64,000 nucleotides of DNA from Eonycteris spelaea (Eukaryota > Chordata > Mammalia > Chiroptera > Pteropodidae), in assembly GCA_003508835.1 (NCBI GenBank), contig PUFA01000203.1:1270501-1334500 (forward strand), written 5' to 3'. Of the stretch, positions 12,421-23,700 are shown one piece after another. Within the stretch, counting starts at the first letter, position 1. Each line of letters begins with the position of its first letter. The notes below the pieces were generated by a model, which was given only the letters and a program-made list of their open reading frames with translations, had not been told where the DNA came from and made no database searches. The translations under genes were made by a program, and so were the position numbers.

Positions 12421-14309
12421 CTGTAGCCTCAGTTTGGGGGCCGCCCACACTCCCATGGAGGAAGGGGGGTTCCAGGCGGGAGACTGTGGACAGAGGAGGG
12501 CAAAGGTGACAGACAAGGAGCGCCCAGCAAGGAAGGAGAAACTTCAGGGAGCCAGCCAACAGAGTCTGGGCAAGTTGGGGGGGACCATCAGGGTCAGAGG
12601 TCAGAGGCCAAGCAGATGAAAACTGGCTCTGGACACAGCCCCTGCTGTGACGGAGCCCTGGTCAGTGTGGGAAGGGGGCCTGGAAACACAGGCAGTGGGC
12701 GGCCCTCTGCACAGGCCTGACATCAGGGCACAGCACGCCGCAAAGCCGGGGTGGCTGCCTGGGAGGGACATGCAGTCACCCACCTGTGGGGCACCAGGGC
12801 CCTGCAGGAAAAGGGCAGCAGTGGCCTGGCACCGCGTCCCCCGTTGCACGCAGCAGGGACCCAGTAGTGGGGGAAGGCACTGGCTGGCCTGATGGGTGGC
12901 TCAGAGGGGGCCGCTGAGCACGGAGCCCCGCCCCAAGTCACTGCGGCTGAAGGTGCCAGCTCGTAGTACGCCTGACAGGTAGCAGTCAAGGGCTCCTGCC
13001 AGACCCCCACCCCCGCCACTCTGCCCACTCGTCTCAGCGACCCCCGCCTCAGCCTTCAGAGCTGGGCTTGGGGTCATGGCCCGAGAGGCCGTCCTGACTG
13101 TGCCGGCGGCCTTCGGTGCTCCGAGTCCGCTGTGGCGGCCGGTACTGACCCCTTGCAAGCACGAGCCCCCAGTGCTGTCAAAGCCCGTGCACGCGCTCTG
13201 CAGGCTCCCCGGCCTGGAAGCCCCCGGGACGGGGGACGTGCCTCCCCAAGCCCAGCACGGGGGCACTCCATAACCTTTTTCTAGTGAGTGATTAACCGAA
13301 TAAAGGAAGAAAATGCCACATGATACTGAACAAGGGATCTTTGGGCCTCAGTCTCCTGTTCTGCACGGTGGGGCAAGAGACCGTGTGTGATAACTAGGGG
13401 AGGCCCTGGTTTGTGGCCATGGCCACTTCCCACGGTGTAAATTCTCTCACCATGGCTGATTTCGAGTTGAACAGCGGGCTCTCACCTGCAGGTACAGGCA
13501 CCTCCTGCTCACCACTGCAGGGGGTGGGGAGTGAAGGGGGGCAGAGGGCCTCAAAGATACTCGCTAGCTCCCGCATCCTTGTACCAGGCCCTCTTGCAGG
13601 AGCCTGGGGCCCGGAGGCCAGGCCATCCCCATGTTCATGACCTCCCCAGCACCTCCAATTCTCTCTTGCACACAGCTGCAAGCCCTGGTACGCTTCATTG
13701 CCATGTGCTCGAAGCCCTCAAAGGCGCCCATGAGGCTGCAGTGACCGGGATGGGGCAGGGCCAGCTGGCGGGGCGGGCAGTGGCTGGAACAGGAAGGTTG
13801 TCCAAACCACAGGAGAGTTTGATCTTGAATCTAATGGCAATGGGAAGAGAGTTTCATGATCAGATTTTTTTGTTCCACAATCTCCCCGGCCCATGTGGAA
13901 AGTGGATCGGAGGAGGCAAGGGAGAGGAGGTGGAGGAGGGAGACCAGGTAGAGGCCACCGCAGGCAGGAGCTGAGGCTGGCTCGGATGGCAGGGGGCAGC
14001 AGTGGAGGTGAGAAGCTGATGGATCTGGGAAATGGTCTGGCATGTAGTTGGGAGGACTGGCTGACGGCCTGAACCGGAGGACGGTAGGGGAGGTAGGGAT
14101 CGCGGTCGGCTCCAGGTGTGGATGCTCCTTTACCAGCAGCGGGGGAAGCTGGGGGCGGAGTGGGCCGCCCTGCTGTGGCAGTGCCGGGAGGGACTAGGCT
14201 CCTGGTTCCGAGCCAGCCCCCGCTTTCCCCGTGGGAGAAGGCATGGAGAAAGTGGGACAGAGGCGGGGGAGCATGGCGACGGATGGGGAGAAGCCAAGGG
14301 CACAAGACA

Positions 14310-14440
14310 ACGTTAGCCGACACAGTGCCGGGCACTGAGCTTTATCTGCATCCGCTCGAATTCTCACAACGTGACCATCCACCCTGAATCGGCCACCTCA
14401 CACCCTTCTACCCCCGTTTTTCTTCGGAGCGGCTACCGCC
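14310..14440 (+). repeat. MIR fragment, diverged
   Basis: It contains 'cacagtgccgggcactgagc', 'tttatctgcatccgctcg' and 'aattctcacaacgtgacc', which is the 5' half of the MIR order. Confidence 0.55.
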
Positions 14441-15294
14441 AGCAGAAACTACATGGTCCGCCACCCGCCTCCCTCCCCCGCGGTCGGTTCCAGGGGTGAG
14501 GACCGTCTGGTTCCACGTCTGGTTCCACGGGGCCCCACCAGTGCCGAGGACAGAGCCTGCCCCCACCAGGGCCCAGTATGTCGGATGAAAAGCGTTAACT
14601 GCTTCTTAGCTGGGTATTATCATTATTTCCCTTCAGACCCAGGCTAGGGGGACTCCATGCCTGTTCCCTTAGCTTGTCCCCTGAACAGTGTCTCCCAGGG
14701 ACTCAGCAGGGCGGCTGGACACAAAGCCAGTCACGAGCAGCTGGGGAAGGGGGCTCAGGATAACCAGGTAAGATTCCGGGACCGCCCAGGTCTCAGACCC
14801 CTGGGTTCTCGTCCGAGCCAGCAACAGAATGGTGGCCTCATCGTCTCCCACGTGCTGGACGCCCCGCCAGAAAAGGACAAAGTGGAAGCTTGAGATGACA
14901 CATGAGCAGGCGTGGAGCCTAGCCGGCCAGGAAAGAAACATCTGGGCCTCGGGTGTCAGAGCCCCAGCGGACGCCGCTCCCAGCCGCTGGCCTGCATCGC
15001 CACCTCGTGGCCAAGGTTCAAAGGCGCTCTTCCCCCAGCTGTCCCCTGCTCAGGACCCAGGCAAGCTAGCCACCACGCAAGCGGCAAGCCTCTCCGGGCA
15101 CCGCGGGCCTCCAGGCACCCCTCCAGCCCCTCCCCTCCACGTGAACCTCTCGTCCTTCAGCGACACCAAGCCTACGTCACCCAGGGGCCTCTCCAAGCTG
15201 CTCTGGCATCAGCCCCCTCCCCTCTGGCCGCCAGACACTCACAGGTGTCGCCATTTACCTCCTGAGTAACTCCAGGCCCCGGAGTCAGACAGAG

Positions 15295-15450
15295 CACTGG
15301 GGTGTCCACTCGGCAGCTGTGTGCCCTGAACAAGTGGCTTAACCTTTCTGAGCCCAAGGTCCCCAAGGTCAAGCAGAGACAGCATCCCAGCCTCAGAGTC
15401 GAGAAGAGGATTCAACGTGAGCGAGGCCGTAAAGGCGGTCAGTGGGCACT
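15295..15450 (-). repeat. MIR fragment
   Basis: Antisense MIR pattern: 'ctgtgtgccctgaacaagtg', 'gcttaacctttctgagccca', then a tail-like 'cagtgggcactcagg'. Confidence 0.6.
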
Positions 15451-15609
15451 CAGGAACCGGAAGTCCGTTCCCGGCCCTCCGACACCCTCTTTCTTTTCCT
15501 GAAAAAAGCAGCATGCTGGAACCAGAGGCACGAGAGTCACGGGACCTGGGTTCTCCGGGCCTCAGCCTCCTCTTCTGTGAAATGAGGCCGTCAGATAATA
15601 GATGAACCT

Positions 15610-15635
15610 ATTCATTCATTCATTCATTCATTCAA
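15610..15635 (+). repeat. (ATTC)n microsatellite
   Basis: About six perfect ATTC units are present. Such arrays commonly sit at LINE tails, but flanking L2 sequence is not clear here. Confidence 0.85.
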
Positions 15636-17269
15636 CTCTGATTCCACCTCAGACACCCCCCCCCGGCCCCGTACGGAGAGGATGCCTTTTCCATCTGTTA
15701 ACTCGCCCGTGCCGGGCGCTCCCATGCTTCAGTCTGCCCGTTACTGTCCAGCGCAGTGCCCAGCGCAGAGGCTGCTGGGGAAATCCCTGACACCCCACCA
15801 CGGGCTCCTCACTGCCTCCCGCCCCGCCCCCCGCCCGCCCCAAGAGAGCGCCCAGCCCCGGCTGGCACCAGGAGCCCTTCCCCCGCCTTCGCCCCAGCCC
15901 GAAACCAGAGCTGGCGCCACTGGGTGAGGAATCTGGGGACCAACTGTCACAGCGCCGGTATCACCTGCCTCCCGGACGCCTGGGTCCGGCCCGGAGTCCC
16001 AGGGAGGCCCTGTCAGCCAGCTGTCCTGGGAGACCCCGGCTCTGCCCCAACCCCTCTGAGCTGCTCTCCCCGGGGAAATCAGAGAGTGCAGGAGGCCTGG
16101 TGGGGGAGCGCGGGAGGGGCCCCAGGGGAGCAGTGGAGGTGCCACCTGCCTAGGTCCACATCTCAGGCCGGGCTTCGAAGCCCCTGGAGGCCGGGTCCAC
16201 AGAGCAGAGGGACCCGCAGTGACCCCCACCCTCCCCCAACCTCTGAAGCCCTCCAAGTCCCTAGTGCCTTTCGGCCCTCACAATGACACCTTGGGCCATG
16301 TGGACTGGTCAGGCTGAGGGCGGAGATCAAGTTCAGTGTTTCCTCTGTGCGTCCTACAGAGTTTCCCCCAATACGTTCTCACCGATTGGAATGAATGAGC
16401 TGAGTGTGCCCCAGCGACAGAGAACAGTGGCTGCACTCAGCAGGGAGGACGGCGGTCGACAGCCAAGTGTGCTTTCCCACGAGGGCGGGTGTTCAGGAGG
16501 CACCGGAGGCCCCACAAGGCAGAGGAGAAGAGGCTCCGCTGCGCATCCCGAGGGGAGCAGGGACGCGGGTGCGAAAACCTCCGTGGGGGCCGCAGGCCTG
16601 GCGGGGCGGCCCTGGAGGCAGCCTCCTGCGCCTGCCTCCCTCCCCCGGGGCTCCGAGAGCAGGGCAGGAGGGGCAGGTGTTGGGTGCGTGCCCCCTCCCT
16701 CTGGTACCCAGTGTGTAGACACTGATATCGGGTGCCCAGGTTTGCTCAGAGAAGGGACACGGCTCCACACGCACGGGCGCAGCCTGCATCGCCCACCCCA
16801 CTCCTGTCCCCGCCTCCACTCGGACCCTGGGCCACCCACCCTCGACTGGGTCAGCTGTCCTGCCCTGGGCCAGGCCTGGGTTCACACACGCACACGGATA
16901 CGCGTGCACAAGGACACATGCTGCACACGCGGCCAACGCGACAACCCCACAGGGCCCTCCGCTGCTCGGCTGAGGCCCGGAGCCCGTGCGTGCGCGTTAC
17001 GGATGGAGTTCGCCTGTGCTCCAGGGCTCAACAGGAAGTATTTTCGGAACGACCTGCCATTTGTTTGGGATGATCTTCCTCCTGCAAGTCTAGATCTAGA
17101 ACCAACTTTGAGGGACTCGTGGTGGGTCAGGAGCTCCACCAGTGCCTGGCACATCCAACAAGCTCAACAGGAAGTAGTTTGCTGAATGAATGAATTAAAA
17201 TTAATTAATGAAGACCAGTCTAGCCAAAGTCAGCTGCCAACGGGAGAACAAGCAAGGCCAGGAAACCAC

Positions 17270-17400
17270 GCTGACTGAACACCTAAGAGGCACAGGGCCA
17301 GGGGCTTGGCTTATTATTTCCATTTTAAAGAGGAGGAAATTGAGGCCCCACAGTAAATTACTGCCGGAGGGGCAGAACGAACGCTCAGGCCGGAGTCTGG
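17270..17400 (+). repeat. MIR fragment
   Basis: It contains 'ctgaacacctaagaggcaca', 'cttattatttccattttaaa', 'gaggaggaaattgaggcccc' and 'ccggagtctggctccagagg', in sense MIR order. Confidence 0.7.
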
Positions 17401-19569
17401 CTCCAGAGGCCCGCCCCTTCCTCTCCCACCAGAAGCTTCCAGTATGCGGTCAGTCAACCCGCCCTGACTAGGCTTCTGCTCCCAGAAGGGCCCGGTGCCC
17501 GCTGGGCACTGGGGCCTGGAACGAGACGCATTCCTGCACTCCTAGACGGCCACCTACACACCTTTCTGGTCACAAGGCAGAGAGTGAGGGGTGGCGGGGG
17601 CAGAGCCAGCTATTTCCAAGCAAACTGCTGAAACAAGGCCTTGGGCCCTTGTCGGCAATTTAGCCTGGGCCGGCGGGGCGGGGGGGCACGGAGAGGAACC
17701 CAGCTTGGCTGACAGCAGTGCCACTGGAGGAGGGGAGTCCCCTGAACAAAGGAGGCCACCAGTCTCTGGGAGCTAGGAAGGGACCCCTCAAAACCCCGCC
17801 CCAGAGCCTAGCTCCTCAGGGGCCACCCTCAGGCCCCTCTGCTGCCTGGACACTCCAGTGGGCCCTGCTGTGGGGGGCAAGCCCCCCACGTCTGCAGCAC
17901 CGCTCCCGAGTGTACACCTGTGCCACAGACCCAGCGCGTTCCCACACGTCCTGCCCACCAGGGGCCAGGCTCACGGTCGCCTCTCCCACCGTGGGTATCT
18001 GTCTGTCTGGAGTCCCAGAGGGGTCCGCCCTGCGGGACCCTGACGTGGAAGTCCCGAGCATTAAGGCACCCAGGGGGATGATTTGTCCTCGTTGGACCAA
18101 CACGGTGGGGCCAGCAGGGATGGCGGCCTCCCCCGCCCTGCCCCTTTGTCTGCCCCTTCCCCTCCAGCAGCTGTCCCCCTCGGACTCTCACACACTTGTT
18201 TCTGTCCTTTGTTTTCCTCCCTGGCCAAATCCCCACGGCTTCTTTGGTCATTAACCTCCTACTTTAATTAGCTTAGTGGGGAGGAAAGTGGAAGCAGGGC
18301 AAATTCAGGGGTGGGTGTCTAGGGGGAAATCTCATTTGGGTGGGGACAGGAAGGCTCAGACCAGCTGGCGACAAAAATGCTTGGCACACAATAAGTCCTA
18401 TGCAACTGTTTGCTGTTTATTAATGTGAAAACCAGTCACCTGGTCCACAGAATAGGAATCTTCCCCCAAGAAGAGCCCCGTGGGACCCGATACCACAGCT
18501 CCCCCAATCCGGGGTCCCAGACAGGAGAGGGGCAAGAGTGGGACAACGGCCCACTCCCACAGGGCCTGTCCGTCCATCTCTTCCCCTCCCACCCTTGCTT
18601 GAGCTGGCAGAACCCAATCCCACTTATGCTAAGTCCCTGGTCCAGGGGGCACCCTCCCCCTCACTCATGGCTGCTCACCCCGAATCCTCAGCCTAGCAAA
18701 GGAGCTAGAGCTCCACCTCCACAGTGTCCCAACCCCCAGCCCCTCCCGAGGCTCCCCTGCCCAGGCCCCTCACTTGACTCCCCATCCCCCCATGGGGTGT
18801 GTGTGCACATCTGATCTTTCCAAGAAGCAGTTTAGGGAACCGGCTTCCGCACACAGTGCCGGGTCTCAGAGGTCATCTCATCTGCTCCCCGCCTCCAAGC
18901 AGGACTTTGCCCCGCAAGCTGGATCAGATTTTCGGATTCCGAGGCACTCCAGAAATGGACACCTGACCACTGTGGCTCATGCACCCCGTTCCTTCAAAGC
19001 TCTTTTGGGAAGTTCTTCTTAGAGTCTGGCCTCCAGCCCTCATGCTGCAGTGCTACCCTCCCCACCCCATCCCCCTTGGGAAAGGCATGACGAGGGTGAC
19101 AAAAGAAATGCTGAAGATGGGGGTGAGGGGAGAAAAGGTCGCACTGCACTTCATTTCCCCCAGACGCCTCACAGGAGTACCCAGGCGTCCGATTCGTGCC
19201 TTAAAACCTTATTTTGACTTTCACCAAATTTTTAGGGCCAAAGGAACTGGATACACGGGTTTCCAACAGGGGCGAGGTGGGTGAGTGGCATGATGGGGGA
19301 GGCGACGAACGGATCCCCAAGCTGTGCGCGCGGCCCAGGCGCGAAGGAAGTCGGGTCCCCGGGCGATCGCGTCTCTCCTCCCTTCTTCGGGGGCCCCCAC
19401 AGCTCGATACTCTCACCCGAAACCGTTCAGTCGCACGGTGCCTTTAACCCTTCCGCTGCCTCCCTTCTCTGCTCCCCACTTCTCTCCTCTCCCTCCACCC
19501 CGTCACCGTCCTCACCCCAGCACCCCACAGTCCTCCCGACTCCCCTCCACTGACCAGAAGGCCGTGAAC

Positions 19570-20300
19570 CCACTCACCTCCCAGCTGGCGCCTCTGAGTT
19601 CTCCGAGTCCGGGGGGCGGGTGGGGAGGGAGGGGGACGGCTCGCCGCTCGGGGACGAGGGGACCCCGTCTTTTGCTTGGGGGTCGCCCCCTGCGGCCCTG
19701 CGCCCCATCCCGGCCCCCGCGGCGCGCAGAGCCGGGTCGTCCCCGCATCGCGGCGGGCTTTGTCTGCGGAGCGCAGGGCCGCTCCCCGCGGCCGGGAGCC
19801 GGGGCGCCTCTGGGAGGGCGGGAGGGGCGGCGGGGAGCGAGCGCGGCGGGGAGGGGCGGAGGGGCGCGGGGGCGCCGCGGCGACCCAGCCGGGGCCGCTC
19901 CCGCCCTCGCGTCCCCCCTCATTACCATAAGAAAGGGGGACCCGAGACCGGCCGGGAAGGCGAGGGCGCCCGTCTGGGGAGGGGGGCGCGCTCCCTCCGC
20001 CTTTTCTCAACCGTTCCGCTTCTGTGCGCCGAGTCCTCTCCCCGCGCCCGCCCCTAGGAAAAATTAGGGACCTCGACTTTCACCCCACCCCCAGCTTTGC
20101 CTCCGAGCCGCGGGTGAAGACCGAAGGCACATCCCTACGCTCCTCGGGTCAAGGAATTCGTCCCCGCGCCCCTGCGCGCGGGAAACTACAACTCCCGGCA
20201 TGCCCCGGGCGCCCCCGGCGCGCCCCCCTCCCGTCAGTTCCATGCTGCTCCATCCAGTTCATTTAAAACAAAAGAGTTTGAGCGCTGGAAGGGGCTGGGC
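19570..20300. promoter_or_regulatory. CpG island upstream of MEX3A, probable divergent LMNA/MEX3A promoter
   Basis: This is a dense CpG and GC-box region immediately upstream of the MEX3A coding exon. A ZNF143/THAP11-type element is at 20184-20204, and a low-CpG, more AT-rich stretch after about 20240 probably includes the MEX3A transcription start. In the syntenic human locus the distal LMNA first exon starts head-to-head with MEX3A, so a minus-strand LMNA start is expected here. I cannot pinpoint that exon from sequence alone. Confidence 0.6.
20184..20204 (+). promoter_or_regulatory. ZNF143/THAP11-type element
   Basis: AACTACAACTCCCGGCATGC matches the ACTACAA-TTCCC-GCATGC pattern known for ZNF143/THAP11 (SBS) sites. 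It lies in the CpG island shared by MEX3A and the presumed distal LMNA start. Confidence 0.7.
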
Positions 20301-20584
20301 TCTATTGGGGGCCACTGAGCGCCGCTCCTGGACTGGGGCTCGGTGCGGGAGCCTAAGGGGTGCGTCTGGACGGCGGGGTCTAGAGACTCCCGGGTCCGAG
20401 GCGGGAGGGGTGGGGGCAGAAATCCCGCAGCCCCCCGCCCCCCGTCACCCCCGGAGAGGAGAGGAGATCTGCTTTTTGGTTTTGCTTCTCTTTCCCCCCA
20501 CCCCCACCCCGGGGGCTGGGGCGAGGGGAGTCGGGTTACAGGGTGTTTGGGGAGGGGGGCTTAGGGGGAGGGTCTATCTTTCTA

Positions 20585-20717
20585 TCTCGCTTTCTTCCCC
20601 CCTCCCCAGTTCTTTGTTCCCCCCTCCACACACCCCCTCCTCTCCTCTCCCCTCCCCTCCGCTCTCCTCTTTTCCCTTCCACCACCTCTCTCTCTCTCCC
20701 TCTCTCTCTCTCCCCCA
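20585..20717 (+). repeat. Pyrimidine (CT-rich) tract in the MEX3A 5' leader
   Basis: About 130 bases are nearly pure C/T with runs of CT dinucleotides, ending in CCCCCAG 15 bases before the MEX3A ATG. It is a low-complexity 5' UTR segment. The terminal CAG after a long pyrimidine tract would also serve as a splice acceptor if an upstream leader exon exists. Confidence 0.7.
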
Positions 20718-20731
20718 GCTTTTGTTTCGCC

Positions 20732-23700
20732 ATGCCTAGTCTAGTGGTATCTGGAATAATGGAAAGAAATGGGGGCTTTGGAGAACTAGGATGTTTCGGG
20801 GGAAGCGCGAAGGACCGAGGGCTGCTGGAAGACGAGCGCGCCCTTCAGCTGGCTCTCGATCAACTCTGCCTCCTGGGTTTGGGGGAGCCCCCCGCCCCCA
20901 CGGCGGGCGAGGACGGGGGAGGTGGGGGGGGCGGCGCCCCTGCGCAGCCGGCCGCCCCCCGCAGCCGGCCCCGCCGCCGCCGCCCGCGGCGCCCCCGGCC
21001 GCCCCGACGGCGGCCCCCGCGGCGCAGACGCCCCAGCCCCCACCGCCCCCAAAGGGGCCAGCGACGCCAAGCTCTGCGCTCTCTACAAAGAGGCCGAGCT
21101 GCGTCTGAAGGGCAGCAGCAACACCACCGAGTGCGTACCCGTGCCCACCTCCGAGCACGTGGCCGAGATCGTGGGCAGGCAAGGTAAGCGTGCGCCCAGA
21201 TCGCGAATGGGGGCTGGATCGGGGGGCCCCCAGTCTCTGGCGCGGAAAGTTCATTTCCTCTCTCCTTGTCCGCCTCTGGCTGTGTCCCTTCCCCACAAAG
21301 GGGGACCCGCCCCCTACCCTGATTTCCAAGTGCCACAAAGTTCCCTGCTACCCCCGGTCGGGACTGTTCTCCAGATCTTTCCTCCCCCAGGGCCCTGCCC
21401 TAAGACAAAGAAATATCCTCTCTCCGAGAGAGCGAAAAGGGAGGGACCGGCTCCCAATCCAGGGAGGCTGTCCTGAGGGGGCGTCCGCTCGAAGCCAGAA
21501 AAACTGGCAGAATGGGCAAAGAGTTTCTCGGAAGCCCCTACTTCGGGCAGCATCTGCTAGTGTGTTGGGGAGCGGGTACACCTGGGACCCCCAGCCGCCT
21601 GGAGTTGCAGACTTTAGGGGAGACCTGGCCGGGGAGCCAGACTGAGTATCTGTGTCTTTGTTGGGCTGAGTGTAGGAATGGAAGGGGGTGTGGCTCATGG
21701 GAGGGTCCCAGCCTGGGGGAGAGGTGGGGAGGGGGCCCCAGGGAGGAGGGAATCCTGCGGTCACCCACACACCGAAGTTGCACGGTCTGTGGGGTTTGGA
21801 GAAGGGTGCCCCCAATGAAGTGCCACGTCCTGGGGGGACCTCTCCTCCTTCTCAGGCTTTTGTTCTGGGCTGGCCACGGCCAGGGGCCAGAGGCCTGGAG
21901 AGGGTTCTCTGGTAGTCAGAGAGTAGGACAGGGTGGGAGGGGCATGCTGGGGGGGGGGTGACAGACCTTCACCTGGAGATTTGGTGCAAGGCGTGTGTGT
22001 GTCTGGGCGCGTTTGGGGAGGGGTGTAGGATTCATCCAGCGTAGTCTGTCTGATACCACACCCTCTGCCCAGCATCCCTGGGCGAATGGGGGTGGGAGTG
22101 TTGGTGAGGGTCCAGACTGAGCAGACGGGATCGTGGGGACCCTTCCCTCTCCCAGTTTCCCAAAGGGGAGTGGGGGGCGGGATTTGGAAATTGCCAGGGG
22201 GCTGGGCTGGGGAGGTGGGGTGGGGGAGGAGCAGAGGAGGAGCTGTCCCACCGTGGGGAACAATAGGAGCTGCGATCCGGCAGGGAGTGAGGGAGGAGGC
22301 CAGCCTGGCAAGGGAGAGGGGAGCCGGGGGGCCCTACCCCTTCTCCCGCCTCATCCCCCCCGGAGTGCGGGGGGTTGGGGGGATTTTGCAGGGACATCCA
22401 GAATGGAGGAGGGGAAGGCGCCGCTGGTCTGCTCAGCCCCCGTCCCCCTGGGCACTCCATCTCTTGAGATGTCTGATTTAAAAAGTTAGATTTCCTCTGG
22501 TCGCCAGGAACTAGGGACCCAGAGCCCTGGGGTTGGGTGGGGACACTGATGCTTTTCCCGTGTGTGGGGGTTGGTCTTCGGAGGCCCCGGAATTTCATGG
22601 ACTCATTCCTTCCCATCCTGCCTCCGCATCAGATGGGCCTGTCTCGTAGAAGTAGGGGGGTTCCCCTGCTCGGAGAAGACAAGCTCCCCCTCAGTCCGTG
22701 GGTATCCGGAAGTCCTCCCTCTCGTCTGACCTCGCTTCTGCTGCAGTGTCATGCTCCTCTATTTGACCTCTAGGAAGGGGACGCCCAGTGGGTCTGCCCT
22801 TCAAGAGATGCTTCTTCGGGCTTGTGAAACCCAGGATGAGGCCCTGCCGGGACGCGGCCTGGCCTGTCCTCCCCCAATCCCAACCCCCAAGGGCACCGAG
22901 CCCTCACTTAAGTTTGCGGGCCCCAAACTCAGAGCCAGAAACCAGGCGCCTGGGAGATGCCACGGGAATAGAAGTTGTGGGAAGAAAGACCCCATGGTTT
23001 CCCCCGCTTCAGGCCTCCCAGGCAGACAGGCACTGACTGGCAGTAAAGCGGCAAGGCCGTGAGCGTGACAACAGGTAGGACTTCTCACCTGCCAAGAGGT
23101 CTGCGGACAAAAAGGGAGGAGCAAATTCCCCTTCCTGAGGTCTCCGAGGTGAGGAGAGCTGCCCCCAACCCACTGGACCGGCCCACCCGCCCATCCGCCA
23201 GGATTAGAGAAGAAGCCATCTGGAGTGGAGGAAGGAGAGAAAAATGAGCTTGCCTCAGGCCTGTGGTTGGAGGGTTGGGGCAGAAGCAGAAATCTAGGAC
23301 CATGGGCTTGGTTTTTGCTTTTGGAAGGATGGAGAGCGTGGTGGGGAGTGAGGAAGGGGATGGCCGGGTGTGTATGGGGGGCCGAACGAGTCCCTTTGCC
23401 AGTGGGGTGGGCGGGAGTTTCGTGGCGAGTGGGAAGGTGCTGTCCGTGTGGGGGGGGAGGGGGGGTGTCGAGGGAGGAAAGGTCGTGAAGGGAATCCGTG
23501 TGAGCGTGGGGGTGCATGAAAGTGCCCCGCGAGTACTGTTTAGAGAAAGGCACACGGAGCATCATGGCTCTCGGGCCCGTGTGTGCAAACTCACACGCAT
23601 GTGGCATGTGTGCCTCGAGAAAGCATGTGAGCCTCCGTGTGAAGCCCGGGGCAGGGGCAGGGAAAGAGACAGAGAGGCCGGTCCAGTCCGCCGCGAGGTC

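Larger units (their letters stand above)
1..19570. other. Non-coding DNA on the LMNA side of MEX3A
   Basis: I find no convincing coding exon here on either strand. The long open frames have no recognisable domains, no conserved codon pattern and no splice logic, and they follow from GC-rich sequence with few stops. The content is unique GC-rich DNA interspersed with old MIR, L2 and hAT-Charlie fragments, listed separately where clear. By synteny recalled from human, this is the region between the distal and the canonical first exons of LMNA, which would be transcribed on the minus strand. No LMNA coding exon is visible, so the LMNA link is inference from gene order only. Confidence 0.6.

Noticed and set aside
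13780..13960. Repeat-like text around 'ttgatcttgaatctaatggc'
   Set aside because: It resembles a dispersed mammalian repeat I could not name. Evidence was too weak to list.
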